Shown: positions 10,756-22,375, counted from the first letter of the stretch. The stretch is 64,000 nt of DNA from Leguminivora glycinivorella (GCF_023078275.1 NC_062992.1:13281706-13345705); one strand, 5' to 3'. Translations and numbers: made by a program. Notes: generated by a model not told the origin, from the letters alone.

Positions 10756-11224
10756 TATGAAAAGGTCTCTAATTTTTTGAACTTAAACCGCTCGGTAAAC
10801 CTGAATGCATGAATTAAAGATATCAAAATATTCTCAATGTTCTGTACATTTCTGATATAAAAGCGTTAAGTAATTAAAAGTATTAATTCACTATAAACAT
10901 TTTTTTTTGTTTAAAGACGGTCAACCAAATCTCGGCAGTAAAAAAGCCGGCAAATTAGAAAAATGTATCCTAAACATTGAAGTTGGATGAACGGAATCAT
11001 CGAGGAGCCATAACACTTAACATTGACCGTCTCGAAAGCCTGCTGGCGTCCACCGTCTGAAAAATTCATAATCTGAATTTGGATTTGTATGACAGATCTA
11101 GTGCACAAATTTCCATACAATTCGCAACTTTCCGTGTTATTTTTTAATATTATGTTTTTTTTTTCAGATCGATCTGACAGATTGCGAATAATCTGAATTT
11201 TCATTGCACTCGATCTGATTTCAT

Positions 11225-11546
11225 TTTTTTTATACTACGTCTGTGGCAAACAAGCATACGGTCCGCCTGATGGAAAGTGGTTACCGTAACCTATGGATGC
11301 CTGCAACTCAAAGAGTGTCACATGCGCGTTGCCACCCCATTAGAAACTTGTACACTCCCCTTTGCTGTGTTAAGTATAAGTACACAGCAAAAAGGAGTGC
11401 ACAAGTTCAAAGGAGGGTTTGGGTTGCCAACGACTCAAAGGACAATAGACGGAACAAATTATTTCCTTAAGTCCTCCCGTCGTCAGCACCCCGCACCCTC
11501 GTTGAGCTCTGGGAGCCTTACTCACCGGCAGGAACACAACACTATG
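11225..11546 (-). mobile_element. second, inverted copy of the 10421-10755 repeat
   Basis: Matches in reverse from the poly-T/TATACTACGTC end to CAGGAACACAACACTATGAG. The two copies face each other tail to tail across about 470 bp. Short frames inside are not genes. Confidence 0.75.
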
Positions 11547-11709
11547 AGTAGGGTCTAGTGCTATTTGGCTGCGGTCTTCTGTAAGGCGGAGGTACTTCCC
11601 CAGTTGGGCTCTGCTCTAGATTCGAGCGAGACGATATCCGTGTGCCCTACCACAGAAAGCGGAATATCATTCGCTATGCCCTACCTCCTAGCGATAATAT
11701 TATGATTTT

Positions 11710-11835
11710 TTAAGATTATGAAATGAAGACTGTATGCATAACTGACAGTTCAAACGTACACTGACAGATTTGTCAGTGTCAGCATACAAATCTTTTTTCA
11801 GATTATGATTTTTTCAGACTGTCTCTTTCAGACTC
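11710..11835. repeat. MITE with GATTATGA...GACAGTCTGAAAAA ends
   Basis: Inverted arms around TTGTATGC...GCATACAAATCTTTTT with an inner ACTGACAG stem. Related copies at 9960-10035 and 15476-15600. Confidence 0.65.
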
Positions 11836-12061
11836 TGTTGCCGTTCTTAGTGCCCTTAGTGGATGCCAGGCTTAAGGCGGAATCGAACTGTGTCGAATCG
11901 AGTTCTCATATGCGATTCGACGCGTCGCTGATGGACGCTGTTTAATAAGAAATGCAGATGAGAGATCGCTCACGAAGCAACGCAACTTTTCATACAAATA
12001 CGTAAGTTGCCGAGCAACTTCGACGACCGTGGGCGAGCTGCGCACCCTTAACAGATATGTT

Positions 12062-13230
12062 GTAAATAAAAATAAAAACTAGTTTTTTAAAGGTGCGCGG
12101 GGCCCGAGGGCCCCGCGGTGTTCTTTTGTGCTTTGCTTTATTGTTTTTTGCTTTGCTTTATGTTTTTTTGCTTTGCTTGTTTGATTTATTGCTTTGCTTG
12201 TTTGCTTTTTTGCTTTAGCCTTTGCGTGCTTGGGAGCACTCTCTGCCCGCAGCTCGGCCTACGGCCTCGCGTGCTTGGGAGCCTGTCAGACACGCTCCAG
12301 GCCTTCGGCCCTCCGCGTAGTTATAGTGGGCGTTGTAGGGAAGTTGGAGCTTAAACACGACCCAATAGTAAAAGTGTCTTCAGCCTGCGGCCTCCGGCCC
12401 GTCGTTTCGCTTCTCTAAGCCGGTCCGCCAGAGAGCCGATCAGGGACGCTCCGGGCCTTCGGCCCTACGCGGAGCTCGACCTTCGGCCTTCGCTGGGTTT
12501 CGTTTCGAAGCTCCTCGTCGGGCCTTCGGCCCGCCGCGTCGCTTTTTAGACACTTTGATTATCGTTCTGCTTGGGAGCACAGTCGGTACGCAGCTCGGCC
12601 TGCGGCCTTCGCGTGCTTGGGAGCACTCTGCCCGCAGCTCGGCCTGCGGCCTTCGCGTGCTTGGAAGCCTCTCAGGCACGCTCCGGGCCTTCGGCCCTCC
12701 GCGTAGTTACTGTGAGAGTTGTAGGTAAGTTGGAGCTTAAACACGACCCAATAGTAAAAGTGTCTTGAGAAGCTCACGACGGGCCTGCGGCCTGCGGCCT
12801 CCGGCCCGTCGTTTCGCTTCTCTAAGACACTTTTACTATTGGGTCGTGTTTAAACTCCAACTTCCCGGTCCGCCGGCGAGCCGGTCAGGGACGCTCCGGG
12901 CCTTCGGCCCTACGCGGAGCTCGGCCTTCGGCCTTCGCTGGGTTTCGAAGCTCCGCGTCGGGCCTTTGGCCCGCCGCTTCGCTTATTTAGATACTTTTTG
13001 TTATTGTTTTCTTGGGAGCACAGTCTGCACGCAGCTCGGCCTGCGGCCTTCGCGTACTTGGGAGCCTGTCAGACACGCTCCGGGCCTTCGGCCCTCCGCG
13101 TAGTTACTGTGGGGATTGTAAGATTTGTAGGGAAGTTGGACCTCCGGCCCGCCGCGCCGCTTTTTAGACACCTTTACTTATATTTTCTTGCTTGAGTTGC
13201 TTGGGAGCACTGTCTGTACGCAGCTCGGAA
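12062..13230. repeat. GC-rich low-complexity repeat block
   Basis: Abrupt switch from AT-rich DNA to repeats of CTCGGCCTGCGGCCTTCGCG and CTTCGGCC hairpins. A 34-bp unit with AAACACGACCCAATAGTAAA occurs twice forward (12351, 12740) and once inverted (about 12827-12862). Long frames exist on both strands (Arg/Pro-rich or Ala/Leu-rich) only because stops are rare; there is no protein-like sequence. Probably satellite-like. Confidence 0.75.
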
Positions 13231-13244
13231 CTTGGACCGGAGCA

Positions 13245-14600
13245 ATGACCGTCGGGCTGTAGAACGCTCCCTCAGGCTGGTAGGGAAATTTGACTTTGTC
13301 CCCTCTCGCCGTCGTTTTTGACTTTTCCAAAAATTTTTTTTTCTCATTTCTATTTTTGGCCCCCGTTGTTACCAAGTCCCAAACTTGAACGCGCTCGGAC
13401 AGAAAATAAAAAAAAAAAATTTCAAAGTCGGCCATTTTGAAATTTTGTAAATGCCATTCGATGGACCTCAGATAATTGTACAACATTAGTTCAAGCACAT
13501 TTAACCTTTTTTATACCGTTACGGAGCTATGGGGATTTAAAAAAAAAACCTCCATACAAACTGGTAGGGAAATTTGACTTTGTCCCCTCTCGCCACCGTT
13601 TTTGACTTTTCCAAATTTTTTTTTCTCAATTCTATTTTTGGCCCCCGTTTTTACCACGTGCCAAATTTGAACGCGCTCGGACCGAAAATAAAAATAAAAA
13701 ATTTCAAAGTCGGCCATTTTGAAATTTTATAAATGCCATTCGATGGACCTCAGATAAGTGTACAACATTAGTTCAAGAACTTTTAACCTTTTCCCTACCG
13801 TTACGGAGCTATGGGGATTAAAAAAAAGACCTCCATACAAATTTCAATTGGCCTTCAAAGGGCGCCATTTTGAATTTTTCAAAATTTTCTTTTTGTATAC
13901 TAATCTTAGGGCAGCTGTCCACCCGTGTGCAAAATTTCAGCGCGCTCGGACCATTTTGAAATTAAAAAAAAAAAAAAAGTCGGCCATTTTGTTTTTTTTT
14001 AATGCCATTCGATGGACCTCGGGTGACTGTATAACATTTGTTTGAGCACTTTTCACTTTTTTGTACCGTTACGGAGCTATAGAAATTAAAAGAAAAACCT
14101 GCATTCAAATTTCAATTGGCCCTCAAAGGCCGCCATTTTGAATTTTTCAAAATTTTCTTTTTGAATACTAATTTTGGGGCGACCTTCCACCCGTGTGCCA
14201 AATCTCAGCGCGCTAGGACCATTTTGAAATTTTTCAAAAAAAAAGTCGGCCATTTTGAATTTTTTTTTAATGCAACTTTTTTATACTCGGATACCTGTAT
14301 GACATTTGGTCGAGCACCCCCCGGCTATCTCTTACGGTTTAAAAGTTGCCATACAAAATAAAAGTGGCCAGTTTTCCCACATTTGAGCATTTTTCAATTT
14401 TTTTTTATTTCATTCGAATCAAGGCCGCTTGGAGATTCTATGACCAAAATTTGAGCTCTCTACGACAAACTTGAAAAATCGTCAAAAAAAAAAAGTCGGC
14501 CATTTTGAAAAAAAAAATGGCGGCGTCAAAAACTGCCCAGGGTTCTCTATGACATTTGGTCGAACACTCCCCGGCTAACTCCAGCCGTTTGGCCAGGCCG
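13245..14600. repeat. decaying tandem array, units of about 250-300 bp
   Basis: At least four units in phase, each with a GTCGGCCATTTTGAAATTT-type core, a GCGCGCTCGGACC-type box and a CTCCATACAAA-like end (ends near 13560, 13842, 14109, 14357). The first two units are nearly identical; later ones diverge progressively. AT-rich frames are not genes. Confidence 0.8.
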
Positions 14601-14944
14601 TCCAACATTTTTTTACCAGAAACTACAAAAAACGAATAGCAATTAAAATAATTGTATTATGTATAGAGGACACAGTTCAGATAAGAAAGCACATCAAATA
14701 TTTTATATTTTATGTTGTGTAGGTAAATTACATATTTAATGATATTGAGATTCATATTATCTGTTTCTTCTGTGACAATTTGATATGTTTTCTCTGAAGA
14801 AGAACGACGTATTATTAAGCAATAATATAATTTATTGAAATTAATTTCCATAGAGTACCTAGTCTGTTCATATTCTTTGATGAATACTTTTGCATGTTAA
14901 ATTGTATCTTGTTATTTAATGCATGTTAGTTATAAGATGTAATG
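14601..14944. other. AT-rich, no gene seen
   Basis: Short minus-strand frame of 64 codons has no homology that I recognise and no splice context. Confidence 0.4.
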
Positions 14945-15142
14945 TTTTGAAAAGAAGTTGCCCGCCGAGTTTCTTGCCGGTCCCATAGTGGATACCCCCC
15001 TCCCAACTGAGGGGGGACTGAAATCTTCTCGAGGCTGAGGCGTAGGGTTAGAGCCGGCGTAGCTTTATTTGACGTTCATATGCGCATTGTAATATGCCTA
15101 CTTGAAAAATAAATATTTCATTTTCATTTTCATTTTCATTTA
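14945..15142 (+). mobile_element. LINE 3' end with TTTTCA tail
   Basis: Reads GCCGAGTTTCTTGCCGGTCC, GTAGCTTTATTTGACGTTCA, then AAATAAATATTTCATTTTCA with four TTTTCA repeats. This is a common lepidopteran LINE 3' UTR and repeat tail. The coding part is absent (5' truncated). Confidence 0.7.
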
Positions 15143-15475
15143 CCCGGAACCGGTAGACCGACGGTCTGATCTATCCGGGGTCGCAGGACCAACCTCTATA
15201 CGACAACACCAAACACTGCCACCTGCAAAAACTCCCTCTGCCCATTTTTTGAAAAATGTCAGTCGGGTTGTAGCTTTATATTATATAGAAATTCAGCTCT
15301 GTAGGTGACGCATTCATAGCACAGGCACTAGTTTTCATGTAAAACCAATTAAACTTGAACTCATTATTTTTATGACTTAGATACTACAGTGACAGCTTAA
15401 AAAAACTACTTGCTAGAAATCTGCCTATTCAGCTGCACGTATTAATTAAGGCACACCACGCCACAGTGTGGAAAA

Positions 15476-15600
15476 AAAGGTTTTTATGCAACCTTTTTTT
15501 TGTATGCAACCTGTCAGTTCAATCTGAAAATTCTGTCAGTATGAGCTGACAGGTTGGATGCAAATCTTTTTAAGATTATGAATTTCTCAGACTGTCTATG
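15476..15600. repeat. MITE of the GACAGTCTGA family (third copy)
   Basis: TTTTTATGCAACC / GATGCAAATCTTTTTAAGAT arms with inner CTGTCAG stems; ends TCAGACTGTC. Confidence 0.6.
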
Positions 15601-15837
15601 GCGTGCCTAAGACTAGGGAATGCAATAACCGACCAAATTTCATAACCGGTTACAATTTTTTATTATGTGAAGAATAACATTTGTACCCATAGGAACTTGA
15701 AAATATTATAGAGAATAGAGAATTTATTTGCATACCTCATTGATTCTGTACACCCATGGGCCCACATACATATGTACATACATGGACCCTGATACGGGTG
15801 TAGCAAAGTGTAAATGTGTCACTTATTAATATAAATA

Positions 15838-16266
15838 TCTGGGTGACCGAGCTTCGCTCGGTTCTGTATCGTATCATTGACATGTGTCGCCATCTAGTTC
15901 AAACAGCCTTAACAACACAACTACTCCACACGAGATTGCGCGCGTTTCGCCACTAAAACTCAAATAGTGTATTTTTCTATTCATTTTAGCCTTGACCTGT
16001 GTCGCCATCTAGTGTTTGCAATAAATAGTACTTACATCGACCGAAAGAATTCTGTCTTAACAGTACAACTACTGCACATGAGATGGCGCGCGAAGAAAAA
16101 CGCATGAAAACTCGAAAATTCGCGTTTTCCGGGACCTAAGGATAAGTTAGACCGATTTTTCACCCCCAAAAACCCCCACATAACAAATTTCAGCGAAATC
16201 GTTAGAGCGGTTTCCGAGATCGTCAGTATAAATAAATATACAAGAATTGCTCGTTTAAAAGTATAA
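15838..16266. mobile_element. interspersed repeat with ACCGAGCTTCGCTCGGT hairpin end
   Basis: About 430 bp starting CTGGGTGACCGAGCTTCGCT and ending ATACAAGAATTGCTCGTTTA. I recall this as a widespread lepidopteran repeat but cannot assign its class from one copy. The minus-strand frame is incidental. Confidence 0.55.
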
Positions 16267-16975
16267 GATTGTATTATATTCCATGTACGGGCAGAAAGTT
16301 TCAATTTCTAACTAAATGTAATGTACTCGTATAGCCTTCCCATCAGTTGCTCATACCAAGCGGCAAGCGCCCCAGTCTTATAAGATGTGCTTGAATTTGA
16401 TATAATTATTATTGTTGCACAGCTCAGCACATAATATGTGCAGTGCAGTGCATTCCAACTTTCATTATCATTTAATATGTTATCTTTTATTCGAGATACC
16501 GTTAGTACAAACTCCGTGTTAAAAAAATTGAATAAATATGAAAAAATTAAAAGTATCAAAACTATTTGTCAGTTATTTCTTAATTGCATTGCATGCATAT
16601 TTTACGTAAATGAATACTTCTTTAAATATACTTACTAATAAATGAGACTAATTACTAGGAAATCAAATCAAAATAGGCAATTTCGTATTAAATACCACAC
16701 AAATAAATGAAATAAATACCTCGTTCTCAAAGTATTGCTTTTATACAATTTTGTAAGGATTGTAGCGAAAACGAAAAAGTAGTGGTAAAACATTTAAGTT
16801 GGTAACCCTGACGCCCCTTGTGATGTGACGCCACGAACAGCCGCACGCACACCAGTCCGCCATCTTTCTTACCTTTTTGATTGTTGACTTCATGACTTGT
16901 AAATTTTGTAATTAGTTTTTGCCGACGTCCACCGTGCCGTTTTTTAAGTAATTTTTGGTATTTTACAAATTGTGT
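16267..16975. other. no gene seen
   Basis: AT-rich with short frames on both strands that overlap one another; no family motif, no clear splice-bounded exon. Confidence 0.4.
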
Positions 16976-17345
16976 TACTTTAGTGGACACGTGGAGACAT
17001 GGACGCTGACTGTTGGAAGAATTCGTCAATTCAGACTGGCGCAAAGAGCTATCAGGGCGCGATGCCAGGAATTTCATTGCGAGACAGAATTCGAAATGAG
17101 GATATTCGCCAACGCAATAAAGTTACCGACATTGCAAAAAGGATTAACTCAAGTGGGAATGGACCGGCTATATTTTTCGCAGAGATGACGATCAATGGGG
17201 TCGCCTAGTATTGCTGTGGAGACCTAGCCTGGGTGGCCGAGGTGGCGGGAAACCACGAGCAGATGGTCGGATGACATCAAAAAAGGGCAGGGCCCACCTG
17301 GCACAGAACCGTCACATATAGAACGGAGTGGAAACCCACGGAATG
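16976..17345 (+). pseudogene. RTE-clade LINE reverse transcriptase C-terminus, relic
   Basis: Reads VETWTLTVGRIR in one frame, then ISLRDRIRNEDIRQRNKV and TDIAKRI in another, then DDDQWGRLVLLWRPSLGG. These match, in order, the C-terminal region of RTE-type endonuclease-reverse transcriptases (SLRDRIRNEEIR, TDIA.RI, GRWG.KVLEWRP). At least two frameshifts and several stops: dead. The N-terminal EN and RT core are absent. Sits inside the 19.4-kb block. Confidence 0.75.
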
Positions 17346-17467
17346 CAGACCAGGATTATATAGTAAGTATTTTGTTTCTTAAGTTTTGTATGGATTCTTT
17401 GAATGAAATGAGTTCCATCGAGTTAACTGCACTTTGCGTTAGGCGTCCATGTGTTTTATTCTTAGTG

Positions 17468-17546
17468 CCAGGCAGGCAAGCATGGGATGGCCTAATGTTT
17501 TATCATTTATCGCACGACCATGCTTGCCTGCCAGTTCTGGTTATTT
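17468..17546. repeat. short palindrome, GGCAGGCAAGCATG arms
   Basis: GGCAGGCAAGCATGG pairs with CCATGCTTGCCTGCC across a 48-bp loop. A diverged reversed copy at 50884 is interrupted by another hairpin element; a fragment is at 52268-52292. Confidence 0.7.
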
Positions 17547-18409
17547 ATTGATTTAGGTCGAGTTTGTTTGTTTGGTTTAGTTTTTAGTTATTTAAAAAAT
17601 AAAATGCCCTAGGTATGCTGATCTAGGCCTAATCAAGCCAGCAGCAGCGGGACATGTTGCCCGCTCTAACGTTATCCTGTTAATTAGATTATATGAGATA
17701 GATTAGATAGAATAAATTTTATGGTATGAGGAGAAAACCATTCAAATCTAATTGAAACTAACTACTTCTACTTGTGTAAATATATTAATGATGCTGATTT
17801 ATTCAACTAATTTTATATTTTCAGCTTTAGGTATGAGTTTGTTACTTTTGCTCATAATAACATGGAGTATGTCACAGCTGCTCCACGGGCTGCATTGAGG
17901 GGCAACAGGAGCGAAAATGTTAAAATGGAAAGGAGCTCCCCCTTTCAATTAGGGAATCTTAGGTAATATACTATTGTTCTTTATTTGCATACCATATAAT
18001 TTTTACAATATGTACATATTTGGACCCTGAAAAGGGTATAGCAAAAATCTCTTACTAGTTTGTGTTATTAACTAGATTTATAGTATAAAAGTTGAGGTTC
18101 CACTCTCAACTGTTTCCTCCTCTAAAACTTAATCAATCAGGATGAAATTTGAGGATTTGAATAATAATGAAATAATCTGTGTCGTACCGTTTGGTTTTTT
18201 TGGCTAATTGTTGACCCATTTTGACTATCCTACGACAGTCCGACACATATATAAATGATAATAAATATAATAATCTGTGTTGAAAAAACCAGGGAGGAAA
18301 TAGTCGAGAGCTTTTGTATGGAGAATTAACCCCTGCTGTAGTAAATCGCCCGTTTCTGCTGAAGTAATTATGGATTGAATAACACTGACTCTCTTTTCTC
18401 TTTTAGGAT

Positions 18410-19054
18410 ATGCTAAGGCAAACAGAAGGAGGCAAGGAACGGGACTGCATCAATTGCTGTCTGGAACCAATCTTGTGGGATGACTTCTGGACAGGGAAAA
18501 ACAATTTCATCATCTACCCTAATACTGACGAATGTTCTAAAACGTAAGTACTTATGAACCCTTCATAAAGGGCAATGTCCATCTTTTATTACAAGCTTTT
18601 ATTCAACTTGCCTTGTTAGTGTGTTAGTGTTAGTTTGGGTCAAAACGTAGAAGCTAAATTTGACCCACTTCCCGGTTTTCGATTGAGCTGAAATTTTGCA
18701 TGCATATGTAAATCATGTGACAATGCAATATTATGGTATCATGGCGCTGATCTGATGATGGAGCAGAAAGGTGGTCATAGGAACTTTGTTATGAAACGTC
18801 GTATCCCCATTGAGTAAAAGGGGTTTTTAGAAACATCTCGGAGAGCAGTAGACAACTGTTGAAAGAAAGGTACAGTCGGCGATAAAAAAGCTTGTGCCAA
18901 AAATGATGTTTTTGCAAAAGACTTATTCATATGCGTTTAGTACAAATTGATTTAAAATAATATATCTAAAGGTTTCCTAACATTTTATAAATTTTACAGG
19001 TGCTGTAAGGCAGACATTTCCAAATGTAACGGAGGAAAGTTTCGAGACATGTAA
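18410..19054 (+). CDS. possible two-exon small cysteine-rich peptide
   Basis: Exon 18410-18543 (44 codons + 2 nt) begins ATG just after the acceptor CTCTTTTCTCTTTTAG and ends at the strong donor GTAAGT. Exon 19000-19054 follows ATTTTACAG and ends in TAA. The joined 63-aa product holds seven Cys (DCINCC, ECSKTCC, SKCNGG). No signal peptide is evident and I recognise no family. Phase agrees at the junction, but such a short frame could be chance, and it lies within the repeat-filled 19.4-kb block. A frame also lacking stops, 17829-17960, could be an earlier exon but its phase leads into a stop. Confidence 0.28.
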
Positions 19055-19059
19055 TGGTT

Positions 19060-20165
19060 TCAACACGCTGCTGAGACCCAACTCAAGAGACGTCAGTTTG
19101 TACTGTTTAGTCCATTCTCTATTGGGCATGCTTGTATTGAGAGGTATATATATTGGAGTATAGACATGATGTTTGGTATGAGTATTATATACATCCTTTT
19201 GAGTCAAATAGGACCGGTAGCCACTTTGAACTCCGTGTCCGAAAGGGTCAAAGTATGGAGCTCCTATTTTGAACTTTCGAGTCAAGTTTGGTGTCATTTT
19301 TAAACAGTTCGCTTCGTTTTTAAATTGAAGAAGATTAAAAATCACAGTAATATTATAAAGGCAAAAGTTTGTGAGCATACCGTGTTTGTTACTTCCTCAC
19401 GCCACGCCCAAGTGCCTTAACAAATATTATTTATAAAATTAAGTATGGAGGAAGTACGATATACCCTAAGTTAACACGTCGCTTCTTCTTGATCGTGGGT
19501 AACACTCGGGGCGCAGTATAATGATTATTAAAAATCTTTATGCTGTCCCCTATGCTGCGATGGCGATCGTTGCAGTACTTTCAATATTTTTTACATCAAA
19601 TATTAGAATCATCAAAGATTACTAATAAAATAGGCTTTTTAGAAATATTTTTTAAAAATCATGATTAGTATAAAAATACGGAAATATGAGGATTTGTTTG
19701 CATTTCGTGGCTACTAAAAATTCATTATTAATAAATATTGTGCTATATTTTGCTATGGAACCCTAAAAAAGTAGTTACATAAAAATGACACTAAAATTGA
19801 CTCAAAGCTCAAACTAATCGGCCAGAATTTTTTTCTGAGCAGCAGGAGCTCCATACTTTGAACCCCTCTCCCCCCTTCGGACACGGAGTTCAAAGTGGCT
19901 ACCGGTCTTGTTTGACTCGGGAGGACGTGTATAATACCCATGTAGATGTAGATGTAGTGTAGGGACGCCTGGCCGGATACAGGCGGGCTGTCGATCGCTG
20001 GTGCGTTCATTCAGCCCAATTCCCTGGAGTTGGAGCTGCAGGTTACTGTCCCGGCTGCCCTCCCACACTTCTCTCCTCAAATCTTCTTGTTTTCCTGCAG
20101 AACATAATACCCATACTAAACGCCAATGCTCTACTCAAAAATTCACTTTTTCCCAATAGAGAACG
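19060..20165. repeat. inverted pair of an interspersed repeat
   Basis: 19100-19275 and 19848-20160 match in opposite orientation: CGGTAGCCACTTTGAACTCC, TCCGTGTCCGAA and GTCCATTCTCTATTGGG. The right arm is interrupted by a 162-bp retroposed insert. The segment between is AT-rich. Confidence 0.7.
19942..20103 (-). mobile_element. 162-bp retroposed LINE tail with 11-bp target duplication
   Basis: Flanked by ATAATACCCAT at 19931-19941 and 20104-20114. On the minus strand it ends in CATCTACATCTAC, a simple-repeat tail. Its frame (VWEGSRDSNLQLQLQGIG) resembles a repeat-borne peptide seen often in lepidopteran assemblies, by memory. 5' truncated. Confidence 0.8.
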
Positions 20166-20340
20166 GACTGTGTTAGACAGTGCATGTTGTTACACGGTAC
20201 ATTTTTCTAGAAGACCAAATTTATAAGTTCCTTAGTTATTCTATTTTTAACTAAATAAGTTCTTGTACTATAAGCAGTAATCGGAATAGGCAGAGTAGAT
20301 ATATTTATTTTTAAACGAAATGACTTCCTTGCGATAGTAT

Positions 20341-20553
20341 TTTTTCAGTACAGATGGTATTTTTTTTACGCACTAGTGCGAGAAGTGGTTCATTATACGC
20401 CAGGTCGAAACTTCGGAGGCTCATCTGTACTGAAAAACGTCGTACGATACACGTGCGAAAAGGAAATTCGTAACTCGTGTCGATTTAAAGATTTTTATCG
20501 CTACTCGTTTCGAACTTCCTTTTTACGCACTTGTATCGTAATGTACTATTTTT
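20341..20553. repeat. MITE with TTTTTCAGTACAGATGG termini (copy 1)
   Basis: Contains CAGTACAGATGG...TCATCTGTACTG as inner inverted repeat plus TACACGTGCGAAAAGGAAAT and ACGCACTTGTATCGTAAT. Copies 2 and 3 at 20643-20893 and 22378-22586. The in-frame ORF here is incidental. Confidence 0.75.
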
Positions 20554-20642
20554 CCATATTGGAATCTTTCGCTTGCTCGAGTATCAATATTGGCACGTGC
20601 AGTTAAACAATAACTTTGCCCCCTTGTAAAACAATTAACTAT

Positions 20643-20893
20643 TTTTTCAGTACAGATGGTGGTTTTTTTACGCACTAGTGCGAGAAGTGGTTCATTATAT
20701 GCCAGGTCGAAACTTCGGACTCCGAAGTTTCGTTCGGAGGCTCATCTGTACTGAAAAACGTCGTAAGATACAAGTGCGAAAAGGAAATTCGTAACTCGTG
20801 TCGATTTAAAACACTCCCTTCGGTCGTGTTTTAATTTATCGCCACTCGTTTCGATCTTCCTTTTTTACGCACTTGTATCATAATATACTATTT
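20643..20893. repeat. MITE with TTTTTCAGTACAGATGG termini (copy 2)
   Basis: Nearly identical to copy 1 with an extra GACTCCGAAGTTTCG and a CACTCCCTTCGGTCGTG insert. Confidence 0.75.
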
Positions 20894-20969
20894 TAACAGC
20901 CTATATTGTGTCCCACAGCTGGGCAAAGGCCTCCCTAGCACACTCAACGAAGCCTACCTCATCGGAATT

Positions 20970-21487
20970 AATTCGTGTATAAGCGAATTTTGGTATAATT
21001 GTAGGGAATGGTGTCTAAATCCACATTCTCAAAGTACTCGGGGGTTTGGATGGAGATAACGGGTAGAGGGGGGGTGGAAAAAGTCCCTTTTTTTTAGTTT
21101 TTCGTGAATACTTCTTAAACTGTGCCACGTAGCAAAAAATGTTTCAAGACACAAGTAATCTTCAGAAAATTCTCTACAAAAAAAATATGTTCACTTTTTA
21201 TCTGGGATCATGAAATATGGAGAGGAAAAGATGGACAGAGAAGATTTTTTTTTATAATGCAAGTGTGATGAAAAACATTGTGCGTAACTCGGGAAGTATG
21301 AATATTACTAACTCGACTCTTTAAATCGCTCCAGCAAGCCAACTTACTCTCGTTAGTACAATGTACTATTATTGTCCGTCTTTTCCCCTCCATACCACCA
21401 TTACCACCCCGACCCAAGAGTACTTTGAGTATGTGAATTAAGACACCATTCTCTACAACTATGCCAAAATTCGCTTATACACGAATT
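20970..21487. repeat. MITE, AATTCGTGTATAAGCG termini
   Basis: About 518 bp with long inverted ends: AATTCGTGTATAAGCGAATT...AATTCGCTTATACACGAATT. The arms continue (GGAATGGTGTCT..., CTCAAAGTACTC) for some 75 bp. Confidence 0.8.
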
Positions 21488-21959
21488 ATTTCCCCCGACA
21501 GGCAGTTAAAAGTTGGGCGTGCTACCCTGTTTTCCGCCACTCGTCATGGTTTTTAAATTTCTTTAATTAACTATTTATCTGTTAAAAAGTTAGTGGACAT
21601 TAGTTTAACAACGTTTTTTTTAATATTTTATTTTCGAGTTAGGTCAGTTTGCAGTGTATTTTGACCTATTTAGAACTATATTAATTACGGTAGGTTCCCG
21701 GGACGTTAGTTACGCAAAAAAAAATGTCGTAAGGAAGTCTACTTTTTATATGTTCTACCAAGTGTAGGTAAATGTACTCTGCCTATTCCGATCACTGACT
21801 ATAAAGCTTATTAAAACTCCATCGAGACTAGACTTCAATCATTTTTAAGAATTAACTTAATTGCGATTATAATAGAGTTTATACTAATAACATTCACCAG
21901 GATAATGTGTCATATTTTTATCAAAATGTGCGTGTGTACTGACAATAGTTATTTGTTAT

Positions 21960-22375
21960 ACAAGGGGGCAAAGTTGTATTTTAACGCCGAGTGTGGAATT
22001 GAAAAACGAGCAAGTGAAAGGATTCTATAGTTGAACCACGAGCGAAGCGAGTGGTTCGAGAATAGAATCCTGAACTTGTGAGTTTTTTAACACACGAGAA
22101 GTAAAATACATTTGCACCCGAGTGTAACACAAAACTTTTCCCTCGCTATAGCGAGGAAACTACAACGCAAAAAATGCGTTTATCACTGCTTCCAGTAGTT
22201 CCACAGGTGGTAAATCATCTTTATTACTAGATTCACCTACTTTTATCAATTTTAAAGCAGTTAATTTGACTTTATTCAAGGTGAAATTACTTTACCCACT
22301 AGTGGATAAAATGCGTTTTTACCCGCTGGTATTAAAGGACAAAACACGTGTTTCCGAGCTAGTGAGGGGAAAAAA
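21960..22375 (-). repeat. GGGGGCAAAGTTG / CCCTCACTAGC repeat
   Basis: Reverse-strand copy of the units at 36030-36450 and 48354-49220, with the internal inverted word CCACGAGCGAAGCGAGTGG. Ends at GAGCTAGTGAGGGGA, where the next MITE begins. Confidence 0.7.

Noticed and set aside
10911..11204. 97-codon minus-strand frame
   Set aside because: AT-rich, repetitive IQIQIQI peptide, no splice context, lies between two inverted repeats.
12118..13103. Several frames of 60-110 codons on both strands
   Set aside because: They arise because the GC-rich repeat block lacks stops; the sequences are low-complexity Ala/Arg/Leu/Pro runs repeated with the DNA units.
13178..14361. Frames with FEFFKIFFL-type peptides
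   Set aside because: Products of the AT-rich tandem array; they repeat with the DNA period and are not conserved between units.
16727..17077. 116-codon minus-strand frame
   Set aside because: Overlaps the RTE relic on the opposite strand, which has recognisable family motifs.
18977..19378. 133-codon minus-strand frame
   Set aside because: Covers one arm of an interspersed inverted repeat and the acceptor of another candidate; composition is not protein-like.
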